Source: Taxillus chinensis
Lineage: Eukaryota; Streptophyta; Magnoliopsida; Santalales; Loranthaceae
NCBI GenBank assembly: GCA_023512835.1
Contig: CM042085.1
Span: 51,455,569 to 51,519,568 of the forward strand
DNA length: 64,000 nucleotides
Direction of reading: 5' to 3'
In this document: positions 34,028-46,165 of the stretch, in pieces
How the letters are laid out: every line of letters starts with the position of its first letter
Numbering within the stretch: position 1 is the first letter of the stretch
The notes under the pieces: generated by a model
Seen by the model: the letters and a program-made list of their open reading frames with translations, nothing else
Told to the model about the DNA's origin: nothing
Database searches by the model: none
Program-made: the position numbers and the translations under genes

Positions 34028-36486
34028 TTTTTGTGAACCCAAAATCTTAAAGCAAATGTAGGAATATATGCATGAAAATAAAAGCGTGAAGTGTGTGGTT
34101 ATGGCATCCACAAAAGAAAAAGAAAATCACTATTTTTTTTTCTTTTTTTTTCTTTTTTTCATCCTTCCCCTTGCTCTCTCTCTTTTTTTTCTTTGTCTTT
34201 TTTTTTTACTATACTTTACATATTACACATACACATAAGAAGAAATAAAGGGAAAATACAATGGAAAAAAGGCTGAAAAGCAATTACATCAAATATAGAT
34301 AAACTAAAATGAAAACTAGAAAAATGCTAAAAAAAAAAAACAATACACCAAATATAGATACAAATAAGCTGAAAAAATAGTGAAAAGATAAGGGCTGAAC
34401 CGACTTTGAAGCTTTGCAACGTTAATCTTCTGCTTGAGCTCCCGCCGGTGCTGATAGTCGCTTGCTTGACTCAGAACCGACAGATCTGACAGTGGGACTT
34501 GTGAAAAGACTTCCCTAGTATTCGGAGATAGGAGGGCTAGAGTAGGTGTAAAAGAAAGAGATGGCTGAAAGTGGAGTTTGCAAGGAGTGGATGAGTGATC
34601 TCTTATGATGATGATTCATGGATTCTGTGTTTTTTTTTTTTTTGGGTTTGCAAGGAGGAAGCTGGGGCGTTTTTTGGATGATGAGGCTGGGGTGTTTTTT
34701 TATGATGAGGCTAGGCTGGGTTTACAGGTTTGCAGGGTAGCAGCTCTAATGATCCCTCTCTTCTCTTCTTTTTTTTTTTTAACGCTGATCTCCCTTTTCT
34801 CTCAACGAACTGTGCTCTTTATCTCTTCTCCTTTCTTTCTTTTCCTTTCTCTCTCTGTGTTTTTTTTTTGCTCTGTGTGTGTTTTTTTTTTTTGCTCTGT
34901 CAACGAAATTTTTTTTTTCTCTCCTTTCAACGAATCTCCTCTTCAACAAAAACCCACCTCTCTCTTTTTTCGCAGGGGATGGATGAATGCCCATTAAAGT
35001 GCTGCCGAAGCCTCTTGCTGGACTGTCATAGTTGCTGCCATAAATGTTTTTGTCGGGTGCTTATTATTTGCAGCTCCATTATTTTGCAGATCAGTGTCTG
35101 GTCGGGTGGACAGTGTGTGCGGGAAAAGGGGAACTCGTGATTCGCCTTTTTGAATTTGTAGTTTAGCAGCACATGTGACCGACAGGTTGGTGAGTTATTC
35201 CTTGTTAGGTGGCCAGCGCAGAAGACGGGTCTCGTGAAGCCAGCGAGAAAAATAAGCCAGCGAGGAAGTCAGTGAGAAAAATCAGCGAAGGCAAAAAAAA
35301 CAGGGTCGGAGGTTCGAAGTGTCGGCAGGTCGGAGCGTCGGCAGGGTCGAAGTGTCGGCAGGGTCGAAGCTTCGGTGGGTCGAATTTCAGTGGGGTAAAA
35401 GTCAACGGTCAACGAGTCGAAGTGTCGGCAGGTCGAAGGTCAACGGTCAACGGGCCGAAAACTTACTGGTATTGCAGGTCAAGGTCGAAGGTCAGAGTGT
35501 CGGCAGGTCGACGGTCAACGGGTTGAAGGGTTGAAGGTCGGAGGTTGACAGGCTTCGAGGGTCCGAGGGTCGTAGGTCAAGGTTCGAAAGTCGCGGGTCG
35601 AAGTGTCGGTAGCGAGGCTTCGAGGGTCGAAGGTGAAAGCCGTACGGGTACCGCGGGTCGAAGGTCGGAGTGTCGGCAGCGAGGCTTCGAGGGTGGAAGG
35701 GTCGAAGGTCAGAAATCAGCAGGTCAACGGGGCTTCGAGGCTTCGAGGCTTCGAGGCTCCGAGGTTTCGATGCTTGGAGGCTTCGATGCTTCGAGGCTTC
35801 GGGGCTTCGAGCTTCGGGGCTTCGAGGCTTCGGGGATTCGGGGCTTCGAGCTTCGGGGCTTCGAGGCTTCGGGGCTTCGGGGCTTCGAGCTTCGGGGCTT
35901 CGAGGCTTCGGGGCTTCGAGCTTCGAGGCTTCGAGGCTTCGAAGGTCAACGGGTCGCAGTGTCGGGAGGTCAACGGTCAACGGTCAACCCCGAAGTTTTT
36001 TTTTTAATTACCTTTTTACCCCCATCAAAAATGCAAAAATGGATAACCTTCCAGGAATTGTTTGGGGAGATCCGTATTCGCCTACATAGGCATTTTGAAG
36101 AGTTTCGCATGATCACTTTTGCGGGCAGTTTGACCAGGGGCATTGACCGTCTTTTGGCAAGTTTGACTTTTTCCAACGAAAAGTTGTTTTGGCCATAACT
36201 TCTTCATTTTAAGTCCGATTTGAGCTCGATCAAGTGCGTTGGTCTCGAATTTTCATCCTCCATCACCTGGTGTTGGTCTTGGGGCGCTTCAAGGACTTGT
36301 AGCAAAAGTCATTAATTTTGAACTCCCCCATCCGTGTCAATTGTATCCATCCCATGCAGATTGAGGTAGGCCATTCCTTGGAAGTATGAGATCATTGTGG
36401 ACCTGTTCAATAAGGTATATGGCACGGGTAGAAAGGTATATCAAATGGGGTTAGTATGTCCAACTCGGACAAAATAGGGTCCTATA
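33304..36486 (-). repeat. Element E 3' LTR (3183 bp)
   Basis: The plus strand begins TGTCATCACTGG and ends GGGTCCTATA (CA to TA change; the other LTR ends CCTACA). It contains long T tracts (33808-34027), CT-rich stretches (34750-34975) and two short-motif arrays. It is followed by the PPT complement. Confidence 0.92.
35300..35985 (-). repeat. Motif arrays in U3 of the E 3' LTR
   Basis: GGTCGAAGTGTCGGCAGGTC-type units (about 35310-35720) mix with GGTCAACGGTCAACG. A GGCTTCGAG/GGCTTCGGGG array follows (35730-35945). The 5' LTR has the same arrays at 50240-50870 with different copy numbers. Long ORFs here on both strands are by-products of the repeat. Confidence 0.85.
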
Positions 36487-36501
36487 GCTGCCCCTCTTTG
36501 T
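36487..36501 (-). other. Polypurine tract of element E
   Basis: The minus strand reads AAAGAGGGGCAGC immediately before the LTR's TATAGGACCC. It is the expected plus-strand primer. Confidence 0.75.
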
Positions 36502-36691
36502 GCATTGTTTGTATACAAACAGCGTACGAAGATAAAAGGGAGCCATTTTGGACGGGTTGGAGCACTTACCTGACTTACCTAGAGGAAGAAGTGCGATGGT
36601 TGGGTTTGTCCCCGAGAGGGAAAAGGGGCTTCACAGGCCGGTGTGCTTGGATAATACCTTGATGAGGCATCTAAGGCCGCTTGATACCAGA

Positions 36692-37575
36692 GATTGAAAG
36701 CCTACAACAATGACAGGCTTGAACTGAAAAAGAGAAAAGGCCCACAACAATGATGGGCGTGAACTAAAGTTGAAAGGCCCACAGCAACGATAGGCTCGAA
36801 TTGAAAAATGGAAAAAGGCCCACAACAATGATGGGCTTGAATTGAAAACTGAAAGGCCCACAGCAACGATAGGCTCGAATTAAAAATGAAAAAAGGCCCT
36901 CAACAACGATGGGCTTGAATTGAAAACGGATAGCCTACAACCACGATAGGCTCGAATTGAAGAATGGAAAAAGACCACAACAATGATGGTCTTGAATTGA
37001 AAACTAAAAGGCCCACAGCAACGATAGGCTCAAATTAAAAATGAAAAAAGGCCCACAACAATGATGGGCTTGAATTGAAAACAGAAAGGCCCACAGCAAC
37101 GATAGGCTCGAATTAAAAATGGAAAAAGGCCCTTAACAACGATGGGCTTGAATTGAAAACGGATAGCCCACAGCAACGATAGGCTCGAATTGAAGAATGG
37201 AAAAAGACCACAACAATGATGGTCTTGAATTGAAAACTGAAAGGCCCACAGCAACGATAGGCTCAAATTAAAAATGAAAAAAGGCCCACAACAATGATGG
37301 GCTTGAATTGAAAATGGATAGTCCACAGCAACGATGGGCTTGAACTGAAAATGGATAGCCCACAACAACGATAGGCTTGAATTGAAAAATGGTAGCCCAC
37401 GGCAACGATAGGCTTGAATTGAAAATGGAAAGCCCACAGCAACGATAAGCTTGAACTGAAAATGGATAGCCCACAGCAACGATAGGCTTGAATTGAAAAA
37501 TGGTAGCCCACAAAGAACGATAGGCTTGAACCGAAAATAAATAGCCCACAAGAACGATAGGCTTGAATTGGGATG
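36692..37575 (-). repeat. Minisatellite in the E 3' untranslated region
   Basis: About 21 units of 38-45 bp are built on GCCCACARCAAYGATRGGCT plus TTGAATTGAAAA. Two variants (CAGCAACGATAGGCTCG and CAACAATGATGGGCTTG) alternate over much of the array. Units are collinear but variable in their A-rich tail. Confidence 0.93.
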
Positions 37576-38785
37576 ACTTGTTGGAGACATCAAATGGTAT
37601 TTGGGGAAATGCTGGAAGGAATTGGTGAGTTTGGGAAGTAACCCAATTTAAGCTCCCTCTACGAGTTCACTCAAGGAGATCGCTCTACGAGGTGACCCAA
37701 AATGGGAAAATGTTGTCGAGTGCCAAAAGGATGCGTTTAGACTTTGGGGAAATTGCAAGGAAAGAGTTGTACAGTTAAAGAAAGCTAGGATAGCCTGAAG
37801 AGAAGTTTGCCGAATATGAGCTCCTAGGATCTCCAGGAGGCGCAACATTCCTGCAATTACAGAGTATGTTGAATGTATGCTAATGATGCATGGAATGCAA
37901 TGTGTTGTATGCGGGGATGCATAAACCTCAACTTGTGGTGAAATATGATGCAATGTGATGCCATGTGATGTATGCATTGAATGCCACGTGATGTATCACC
38001 GAGGGTTTGGCCGTTGTTGGAGAGGTTGGCTAACATTCAACTTGTTGGGGAACGACATTCTCTTTGGATGGAAAGTCCGTCTGTCTTTCTTTGGGGAACT
38101 CCCTGTTGTGCATGAAGGGTCTGTTAAATTTCGCTTCGCCACATTGAGGAGATTCATTTGACGGCTTCTGCGGGGACAGTGATATCCCGTGGAGATATGA
38201 GTACTCCGAATTGGGGGCTTTAAGTTGTTTGGGGATTTTGAGCTTGGCCCCACTCATAAGGCAATGCTAGAAGAGCTTTCTTGGCGATTTAAGATGTTCT
38301 ACTCAAATGTGAAATGAAGACGATGTAACATGATTAAAGAGATAAAAAAGATTTTTGCTGGTTTAATTTCACAAAACATATTTATATCATAAAAAGTGTC
38401 CTATTGTCATAATCCGATAAATAGAATCGCAAGTCTTTAAAAGCATAATATACAAATTTGATTCGAGTGTGCCGCAAGTTTGACCAAGTCTTCCACTGTT
38501 TTGCAGTCGTTGTTTTTTGGATGATGTTGTCTCTCTCGCTTGCAACGGACCCTATTTGTTGTGGTCCTGATCCTTTCGGTTCCGATCGAACCGATTTCAC
38601 CCTTCAAGATTTATTGTTGGCTTTGTATTTTACCCTTGGTGCCCTTTCGGGTTTTCACCAAGTCCGCCTTTGTTTTCTTTTTTTGTCTTTTGTGGGAGCT
38701 TTGTATTTTACCCTTGGTGCCCTTTTGGGTTTTCACCAAGTCCGCTCATTAACAGGAATGAGAATCTTGTTGGGAGACATGAGAG
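37576..38785 (-). other. Rest of the E 3' untranslated region
   Basis: No coding signal was found. A roughly 49-bp direct repeat (CTTTGTATTTTACCCTTGGT...) occurs at 38619-38667 and 38698-38746. ATGATGCA-like short repeats lie at about 37880-37995. Confidence 0.6.
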
Positions 38786-40057
38786 TTAAGCATAAAACTT
38801 TTTGATGGCGTCACTATTCACTGGATTAGGAAGCTCATCTCCGTCCATTTTGGCAAGGATCAATGCGCCTCCCGAGAATGCTTTTTTCACAACATATGGG
38901 CCTTCATAATTGGGAGTCCACTTTCCTCGATGGTCATGCTTGGATTGGCAAGATCTTCTTGAGAACAAGATCACCCTCTTGAAAGCTTCGAGCTTCACCT
39001 TTTTATTGTAATTGTTCATCATTCTCTGTTGATACTGCCTGTCCTTCGCAAACCGCGCCGGCGCTTGCCCTCAATTAAATTCAACTGCTCATAATGACTT
39101 CGGGCCCATTCTACTTCTTCGAGCTGAGTATCCTTAAGTACTCAGAGGGAAGGTATCTCCACTTCGACCGGTAGAACTGCTTCCATGCCATAGACCAAAG
39201 AAAATGGAGTTGCCCCAGTCGATGTGCGCACTGAGGTACGATAAGCATGCAAAGCGTAAGGTAGCTTCTCGTGCCAATCTTTGTACGTTTCAGTCATCTT
39301 TCTGATAATGTTCTTGATGTTCTTGTTGGCTACCTCGACTGCTCCATTCATCTTTGGGCGATAAGGGGTCGAGTTGCGGTGTCGAATTTTGTATGTTTCG
39401 CACAACCTCCCTATCATCCGGCTATTCAAATTGGCAGCATTGTCCATTATGATCTGCTCGGGAAGACCATATCGGCATATGATGTTGTTCCGTATAAATC
39501 GAAGTACCATAGCCTGTGTGACATTAGCATATGATGCTGCTTCTACCCACTTGGTGAAGTAATCAATGGCTACCAAAATGAAACGATGACCATTAGACGC
39601 TTTTGGAGATATTGGTCCGATAACGTCAATGCCCCAAAGTGAGAACGGCCACGGGGAGACCATCACGTGTAGTTTGGACGGCGGTACTTGAATCTTGTCG
39701 CCATAAATTTGACACTTGAGGCATTTGCGCACATATTCAATGCAATCTTTTTCCATGGTAACCCAATAGTAGCACCATGTCCGTTTGCATGTGAACCGCA
39801 TTCCCCTTCGTGCACTTCTTTCATTATCTGTATTGACTCTTCTTTTGCCACACACCGCAATAGCACCATGTCGTGGTTTCTCTTATACAGAATTGAGCCA
39901 TCAACATAATAGTTGGATGCTGACCTTTAGATATTTCTCTTATCAGATTCAGTGGCCTCTGCTGGGTATTCTTGCTTAAGTAAATATTGTTTGACGTCCT
40001 CAAACCAAGGTTTTTCTTCAGTATGTCCTTCAATGGCCATGCAATGTGCAGGAGCAT
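38786..40057 (-). pseudogene. Element E integrase
   Basis: HHCC domain: the His part (VHEGECGSHANG, about 39800) and the Cys part (CLKCQIYGD, about 39725) are in different frames, so a frameshift splits them near 39760. The core in 39142-39855 has Asp in WGIDVIGP, Asp in IIMDNAANLNS and Glu in NGAVEVANKNIKN, followed by the gypsy motif HAYRTSVRTSTGATPFSLVYG. The C-terminal part (38786-39022) has WTPNYEGPYVVKKAFSGGALIL. A break separates core and tail at about 39023-39141. Confidence 0.9.
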
Positions 40058-40295
40058 CTTGTATACGGATATTGAAAGACTGAACTTCCAACTTTGTGTC
40101 TAGTCGAAGGAGGGAGGCTAGAGTTGCCAGCGCGTCAGGGAGCTAGTTACATTCCATGGGCATATGCTCAAATGTGATGTCTTCGAATTGCTCGGCTAAC
40201 TCTGTAACATATTTCCTATATGGGATTAATTTGTGGTTTCGAGTCTCCCATTCACCCCTTACTTGAAAAATGATGAGTACCGAATCGCCGAACAC

Positions 40296-40964
40296 TCACA
40301 ATTTTTTGATTCCTTTGTGAATGGCTTCTTGAAGTCCCATCACACAAGCCTCATACTCTGCCACATTGTTTGTACAAGGAAAGGTTAGCTTTGCTGCCAT
40401 GGGGAAATGTTCGCCTTTTGGGGAGATCAGGATGGCCCCAACACCGTGACCTAAGAGACTAGAGGCTCCATCGAACCACATCGTCCATATGTCTGATACT
40501 TCGGCCGAAATGATGTTAATGTGCTCATCTGGTAAGCCAATAGTCATGGGCTCAAAGTCTTCCAGTGCTCTATCTGCCAGATAGTCGGCTATCGCACTTC
40601 CTTTTATGGCTTTTTGAGGTACGTAGATGATATCATACTCCGATAGGATCAACTTCCATTTGGCGATTCTTCCAGAAATGGATGGTTTTTCCAAGAGATA
40701 TTTGAGCGGATCATGCCTTGAAATCAGCCATGTAGTATGATAAAGAGTGTATTGCCTCAATCTTCTCGTTATCCAGACAAGAGCACAGCACGTCTTCTCT
40801 AAGGGGGTGTAGGTTTCTTCATTAATGGTGAACTTCTTGCTGAGGTAATAAATGGCCTGCTCCTTCTTGCCTGTAGAATCTTGTTGCCCCAAGACACAAC
40901 CCATCGCTGACGCCTGAACGGTCAAGTATAAGATCAGAGGTCTATCCGGTACTGGTGGGATCAA
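40296..40964 (-). pseudogene. Element E RNase H and second (archaeal-type) RNase H
   Basis: The first half matches gypsy RNase H (GCVLGQQDSTGKKEQAIYYL, FTINEETYTPLEKTCCALVW); the usual first aspartate region reads LTVQASAMG, with no acidic residue. The second half (about 40296-40500) is the extra RNase H of the Tat lineage: Asp in WTMWFDGASS and Glu in NNVAEYEACVMGL. The frame continues from RT after a frameshift near 40970-41040, and a break follows into the region before integrase. Confidence 0.88.
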
Positions 40965-42220
40965 AATGGGTGGATTAGACAGATATTGTTTGATCTTGTC
41001 AAAAGCTTCTTGACATTTGTCATTCCAAATTTCTGGGTTGTTCTTTCGTAAAGTCTTGAAAATGGGTTCACATGTGGTGTCACGTGGGAAATAAATCGGG
41101 CAATATAATTCAGTCGCCCTAGGAATCCTCTAACCTCCTTGATGGTCCATGGTGGCGACATCTCTTGGATAGCTCGAACTTTATCTGGATCGATTTCCAC
41201 TCCTTTTTGGCTCACAATGAAACCCAACAGTTTTCCCGACATGGCTCCGAAAGTGCACTTTTCGGGGTTCAATTTCAGTTGATATTTCCGTAGCCTATTG
41301 AAGAGCTTGCGGAGTACTTCAATATGATCTTCAGTGCTTCGAGATTTGGCTATCATGTCATCCACATATACCTCGACTTCTTTATGCATCATGTCATGGA
41401 ATAGGGTCACCATGGCTCGCCGATAGGTTGCCCCTGCGTTCCTCAGACCAAAAGGCATCACGTTATAGCAAAAGGTGCCCCAAAGTGTCGTGAATGTGGT
41501 CCTCTCTTTGTGTTCGGGGGCCATACGAATTTGATTATAGCCCGAGAAACCATCCATGAAGGAGAATAGGGCATGTTTTGCCGTATTATCCACTAAGGTA
41601 TCAATATGAGGAAGCGGGAAGTTGTCTTTCGGACTGGCCCAATTCAGATCTCTATAGTCGACACACATGCGTACTTTGCCTCCTTTCTTTGGTACTAGTA
41701 CAACATTAGCGACCCATTTTGGATAGTGGGAGACACTTAGGAAACCTGCATCCCATTGCTTTTTGACTTCTTCTTTAATCTTTAGTATCATCTCTGGCCT
41801 CATTCTTCGCAATTTCTGCCAGACCTGGCTTGCACTCTGGCTTCACGGGTATGTAATGTTGCACTATATCTGTGTCTAACCCGGGCATATCTTGGTATGA
41901 CCATGCAAAAATGTCGATGTAGCTTCTTAACAGCTCGATTAACTTCCTCCTGATGTCGGTAGCTATCAAAGACCCCACCCTCAATTCTTTTGGTTCGGTC
42001 GTTGTCCCCAAATTCATTGTTTCTCCTGGGTCTTCACTTGGAACGGATAAACGGTCTTCCCTTTCCAATAGGCGTATAATCTCCCCCCGGTAGCTCAGGT
42101 GTCTCTTCTATCTCATTCTCATCAGCTTCAAACACGGGCTGCTCCCAGTTTGGACTTTGGTCAAACCTTTGGCATCTCGTTTCGCTTTCGCATACTATGT
42201 TTTCATTGACATTGTGATAC
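40961..42220 (-). pseudogene. Element E reverse transcriptase with N-terminal extension
   Basis: The N-terminal extension (41775-42220) is acidic (FEADENEIEETPELPGG), followed by IDIFAWSYQDMPGLD, the classical gypsy RT lead-in. The RT core in 40961-41812 shows VLVPKKGGKVRMCVDYRDLN, FSFMDGFSGYNQI, FGLRNAGATYRRAM and the catalytic YVDDMIAKS (about 41350-41375). A frameshift near 41810 separates extension and core. The catalytic aspartates are intact. Confidence 0.9.
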
Positions 42221-42401
42221 CTGTTTATAAGAGAATGACAAGTTGGTAACCAAATATGATATGCATATGTGATGAATGGAATGCACCATGAAAGATTTGA
42301 AAAACACATTTTATTGGAAGGTTTAAGGAAAAACAAATATTCACAGCTTCAAAGTACATTAGAATAGAATACATTAAATCCCAGTGACCCGTAAGCATTA
42401 C
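42221..42401 (-). other. Candidate intron between protease and RT of element E
   Basis: In sense, an AAT|GTAATG donor (GT at 42401-42400) coincides with the end of the protease ORF. The 181-nt A/T-rich stretch contains stops and ends TTATAAACAG (42221). Joining the sides would keep gag-pro and RT in one frame. Ogre elements are known to splice an intron exactly here; splicing of this copy is inferred. Confidence 0.6.
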
Positions 42402-44119
42402 ATTATGGGGAGGTCCAGGCTGGTCCAATTGTTCAGTGGCTGGTTGGGATCCTCTCGCACTAACTGAACCATCTCGCTTGGTACATGCTCATTTATGTCC
42501 AGTACGGCTACAGTCCCCGTCTTGGGCTCAGGTTGGCTCTTATGGATAAACCCTCCACTCCGGAATGTAACATTCAAAGGGCGAAAGCTTCTCCTTTCTT
42601 CTTGTACTGGCCTTTTCTGCAATCTTGCCATTCTGACTTCTCTCTTCTTGATAGCTTCCCTCTGTCTGTCAGCTTTTGTAGGGACGTAGCCTAGCCCGAA
42701 CTTTTCGGTATTTTCTCGGATGGTCAGGGGTTTCTGAATCCCCTGAGCTGTCAGGCCTAATCCTTGCCCCGGTTTGTACCCTTGCTTGATCATGGTGGCT
42801 GCAACCATTCTTTCAGCCTTCGAGAGACAATGATCTAGGGCAGAAGTGACATTCACCATCTCAAATGCCCGATAGGAGCATTCTGGCACATCTTTGTTGT
42901 TTTCAACATAGGGTACTGATGCCGGCTTGGTGATGAGGAAACTTGTCTCTCCAGAGATGCAGATGAGCTGGTCCCCCATTACAAACTTCGTCTTTTGGTG
43001 GAGACTGGATGGCACTGCCCCTGCCATGTGGATCCAGGGTCTTCCCAGCAAATAGCTGTAATATGGAGTGATGTCCATTACCTGAAATTCCACCGTAAAA
43101 GTAGTTAGCCCAATCATGAGTGGAACATCTAGAGTTCCCACCACGTCACGCTTTCCTCCATCGAATGCCCGTACCTTCATCGTACAGGGACGCATATAGG
43201 ACGTGTCAATTGGAAGCTGCTGCAGTATATGCAAGGGCATAATGTTCAAGGCCGAGCCGTTGTCAATAAGTACACGGGCTATGGTGTGCTCCTTGCATTT
43301 GACCGTGATGTGCAGAGCTTTTATGTGCCCCTTTTCTTCTTGGGGTAGCTCGTCATCTCCAAAGCTAATTACGTTATTCAGGATGAGGTTACTGGTGAGT
43401 CCATCCACATTCGCGACTGAGATGGTTGGAGGAATGTAGGCTTGGCTTAGAACCTTCAGCAGTGCTTCCCGGTGAGGTTGGGAATCCATCATTAATGAGA
43501 GTAAGGAGATGCGAACCGGTTGCCGACTTAATTGATCCACAATATTATACTCGCTCTGCTTCATGAGTTTCAGAAATTCTGTGGTTTCTTCTTCAGTGAT
43601 CGGTGTTCCCTTCTTTGTTGCTTCCAGTGTAGGCTCCATGTCTTGTTCTACAGCTTTTTCTTTCCTTGCTTTGTCAACTATCTCAGGGGCGTAAGCCCGA
43701 CCGCTCCTGGTCTTCTTTTCTGCTATAGCGGTGGCTCCCTGGACTACTTCACAACTGTAATTCCATGGGACTGCTTTATCAGTTTTATAGGGGAAAGGAG
43801 CAGGAACACCTATGGTGAGGGGTGCAATTCCACGCGGTAGTTGTGGGATTTCGGTCCTTTCCCTCTTGTCTGGCACGAGACTTGAGGCATGGATAGTGAG
43901 AGGCTTGATTCCATGTGGCAGTAACGGGTTCTCCGGAGCCTTAACAGTTAAGACAAGGGGTGTTGGCACCCATGGCGATTTGTGTGAATGATCTTCTTGG
44001 ATCATGTGGCTTTGGTTGTCCATTACTCCTCTTGAGAATTCTATCATCCTTTGGTCCATGAGTTTTTGCACCACCTCGGAAAACTCAGTGCATTCTGCGA
44101 TGTCATGTCCCCGTGACAT
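42398..44119 (-). CDS. Element E protease ORF with G-patch domain
   Basis: This is an uninterrupted 573-codon frame. Active site LIDNGSALNIMP (about 43245-43275) has the D-N-G form seen in the Tat lineage; the flap and GRPWIHMAGAVPSSLHQ lie at about 43010. A G-patch (KQGYKPGQGLGL) at about 42755-42795 is followed by a basic stretch. The upstream part (DQLSRQPVRISLLSLMM) is the usual protease lead-in. The frame begins inside gag-pol after a break near 44120-44390, so it would normally be made as part of Gag-Pro. It ends at TAA 42398-42400, at the candidate intron donor. Confidence 0.88.
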   Translation of the reverse strand: MSRGHDIAECTEFSEVVQKLMDQRMIEFSRGVMDNQSHMIQEDHSHKSPWVPTPLVLTVKAPENPLLPHGIKPLTIHASSLVPDKRERTEIPQLPRGIAPLTIGVPAPFPYKTDKAVPWNYSCEVVQGATAIAEKKTRSGRAYAPEIVDKARKEKAVEQDMEPTLEATKKGTPITEEETTEFLKLMKQSEYNIVDQLSRQPVRISLLSLMMDSQPHREALLKVLSQAYIPPTISVANVDGLTSNLILNNVISFGDDELPQEEKGHIKALHITVKCKEHTIARVLIDNGSALNIMPLHILQQLPIDTSYMRPCTMKVRAFDGGKRDVVGTLDVPLMIGLTTFTVEFQVMDITPYYSYLLGRPWIHMAGAVPSSLHQKTKFVMGDQLICISGETSFLITKPASVPYVENNKDVPECSYRAFEMVNVTSALDHCLSKAERMVAATMIKQGYKPGQGLGLTAQGIQKPLTIRENTEKFGLGYVPTKADRQREAIKKREVRMARLQKRPVQEERRSFRPLNVTFRSGGFIHKSQPEPKTGTVAVLDINEHVPSEMVQLVREDPNQPLNNWTSLDLPIM

Positions 44120-45884
44120 CTTGTGATAAGGGCATTATTTTTCCCCATCTATTCCTTTTCCTGTCCTTGGCGTGTCTTTAGCAAGTATATAGCCATGTTC
44201 CTGTATGTGAGTAAACAAATGTGTTTTCTCCATTTGTACTTGGGAGACCCTTTCCACCGTGCTTCATTTTCGATACTAGCAACATTATTGGAGTGTTCTG
44301 GGGAGAGGGTTGCTGTTCACATTCGGCGTCCCCAGACGGTGCGGAGAAATCCAACCATTTTGCATCCTTTAATGCCTGAACCTTCCTTTTGAATGTTATA
44401 CAATTCTCGATATCATGTCCAGCTCCACCTGCATGATACTCACATCTAGCATCCGGCTTATACCAGGCCGGGGGGAGGAGTCTTTATTTCTCCCAAGGGT
44501 ATAGGAGTTACCATCCTTGCTTCTAAAAGCTTGGGATATAATTCGGCATATGTCATTGGGATCGGGTCGAACTCCTGTCGTGGTCGGCGAGAAGCCCGAT
44601 TCGTTCTCGCTTGCCGGGTCTGGGCCCTTGGTTGCCCCCTGTCCTTGGAATGAGGCTCCCGGTCCTTCTTGACTTGCTGGCCTTGGTTGCTTTGGGTATG
44701 GCGCTCTTGGTTGAAACGGATTAGGTGTCATTGGATATGGAAATGGAACCCCTCCTTGCGGCAGGTATGGCATGAATTGGGGAGGTGGTGCGGGTGCAAG
44801 ATAAGCATGCTACCGGTGCCCTCTCGTAGCACCCTGGTGCTTGGTAGAATGTTGGTTGTATTGACTGGTGCGCTTGGTATACCAGGTTGCTCTCATTTTC
44901 CTTCTTCTTTGCTGGTGGTTGAAACCGTTTTGATGCCTCAGCCGCATCACCTTTTAGCTTTCCACCTTTAATTCCACTTTCTACTCGTTCACCGGATGCG
45001 ACCAAGTCTGCAAAGCTGTTGGAGACGTTACCGATCAACTTCTCATAGTAGACACCTTTTAGTGTGTTGATAAAAAGGGTAGTGAGTTCTCTTTCGGTAA
45101 GGGGAGGTTGGACCTCCACAGCGGCCTCTCTCCATCTTCGTGCATAATCTTTGAAATTCTCTTCGGATCCCTTCTCCATAGACTGCAGGGTTAGTCGATC
45201 CAGTGCCAGCTCGGTGACATGTTTGTACTGTGCCAAGAAGGAAGTAGCTAATTCCTTCCATGTCTTAATACGGTTTCCATTCAGTTGAAAATACCAGCGA
45301 AGGGATGCCCCAGTTAGGCTTTCCTGGAAACAATGCATGAGGAGCTTGTCTTTACCAGCATAAGCGGCCATCTTTTGACAATACATGGCCAGATGTGTCC
45401 TCGAACATCGTGTCCCGTTGAACTTTTCAAAATCTGGCATTTTGAATTTTGGCGGTAGCACCACTCCAGGGACTAAGCATAAGTCTTGTGGGCTGGTCAT
45501 ACCATAGCTGTCAATCCCTTCTACGGCCTTCAATCTTTCCTCGAGTCGGCGTAGAGCGAGCGACTCAATATTTTCCTGAGGAGCTGGGGAACCCACCGCT
45601 TCCATTACATTTCCTGATGCGGGCATAGTGGAATGAGTTTGATTTGGGGTAGGAGGTTGTGCCATAGCAGGATGGTATGTGGGTGCCTGGCTTGGAGCCA
45701 GGTTGGGTGACTGAACAGCCTCCTGTCCCTACTCTTGATGGTGATTGGTAGTTCCCCCGGTCAGAATTCTTCCTCTTTCTTCAGTCAATTTTGTGAGCAT
45801 TTCCATTATTGCGGACATTTGCCCCTATAGGGTTTGTTGTGACTGTTCCAACCCCATGAGTCTGTTCTCTGTTTCTTCTGCCAT
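44120..45884 (-). pseudogene. Element E gag
   Basis: The start is probably the ATG at 45882-45884 (MAEETENRLM), which has an in-frame TAG shortly after. The main part (44721-45665) has FEKFNGTRCSRTHLAMYCQKM, LTGASLRWYFQL and FKDYARRWREAAVEV, typical of Tat/Ogre Gag. A frameshift near 44770 leads to a proline-rich part and a knuckle-like motif (CEYHAGGAGHDIENC, about 44395-44440), split by another frameshift near 44400. The region 44120-44395 links to protease. It would form the virus-like particle. Confidence 0.87.
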
Positions 45885-46165
45885 TGGCTGCGATTGAGGT
45901 ACTTGATTGCGCCGGGATCTGAGATTGTAAGAGTGCGCAATCCTGGAGGGAGGCTACTACCCACCTGGGTACAAGGGAACTTTTATTTGATTTTTTTTGA
46001 TATGCATGTATGCATGAATGTCTATGCAGAGGGTTAAAGAAACAAACAACTTTATTGCAAACAAAACATACAATATAAACACTCAATACAAACATACAAT
46101 GCTGAAATGCCATGTAAAATGAAAGCTATCACTACATGATCTTAAGGCATTCTTCCAGTCATCTC
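45885..46165 (-). other. Spacer between ORF1 and gag of element E
   Basis: No coding signal was seen in this stretch, apart from short shadow frames. Confidence 0.5.

Noticed and set aside
34605..35140. Plus-strand hydrophobic ORFs resembling membrane proteins (also 49734-50077)
   Set aside because: They come from T- and CT-rich LTR sequence, and lengths change with homopolymers between LTRs.
35492..36198. Overlapping ORFs on both strands with SLEAPKPRS or LRGFEASGL repeats (also 50491-51115)
   Set aside because: They are created by the GGCTTCGAG motif array in the Ogre LTR. The copies differ in frame and length between the two LTRs.
37030..37593. Long minus-strand ORFs coding FQFKPIVAVG-like repeats
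   Set aside because: They are translations of the roughly 40-bp minisatellite. Several frames are open because the unit lacks stops. There is no start context or conservation beyond the repeat.
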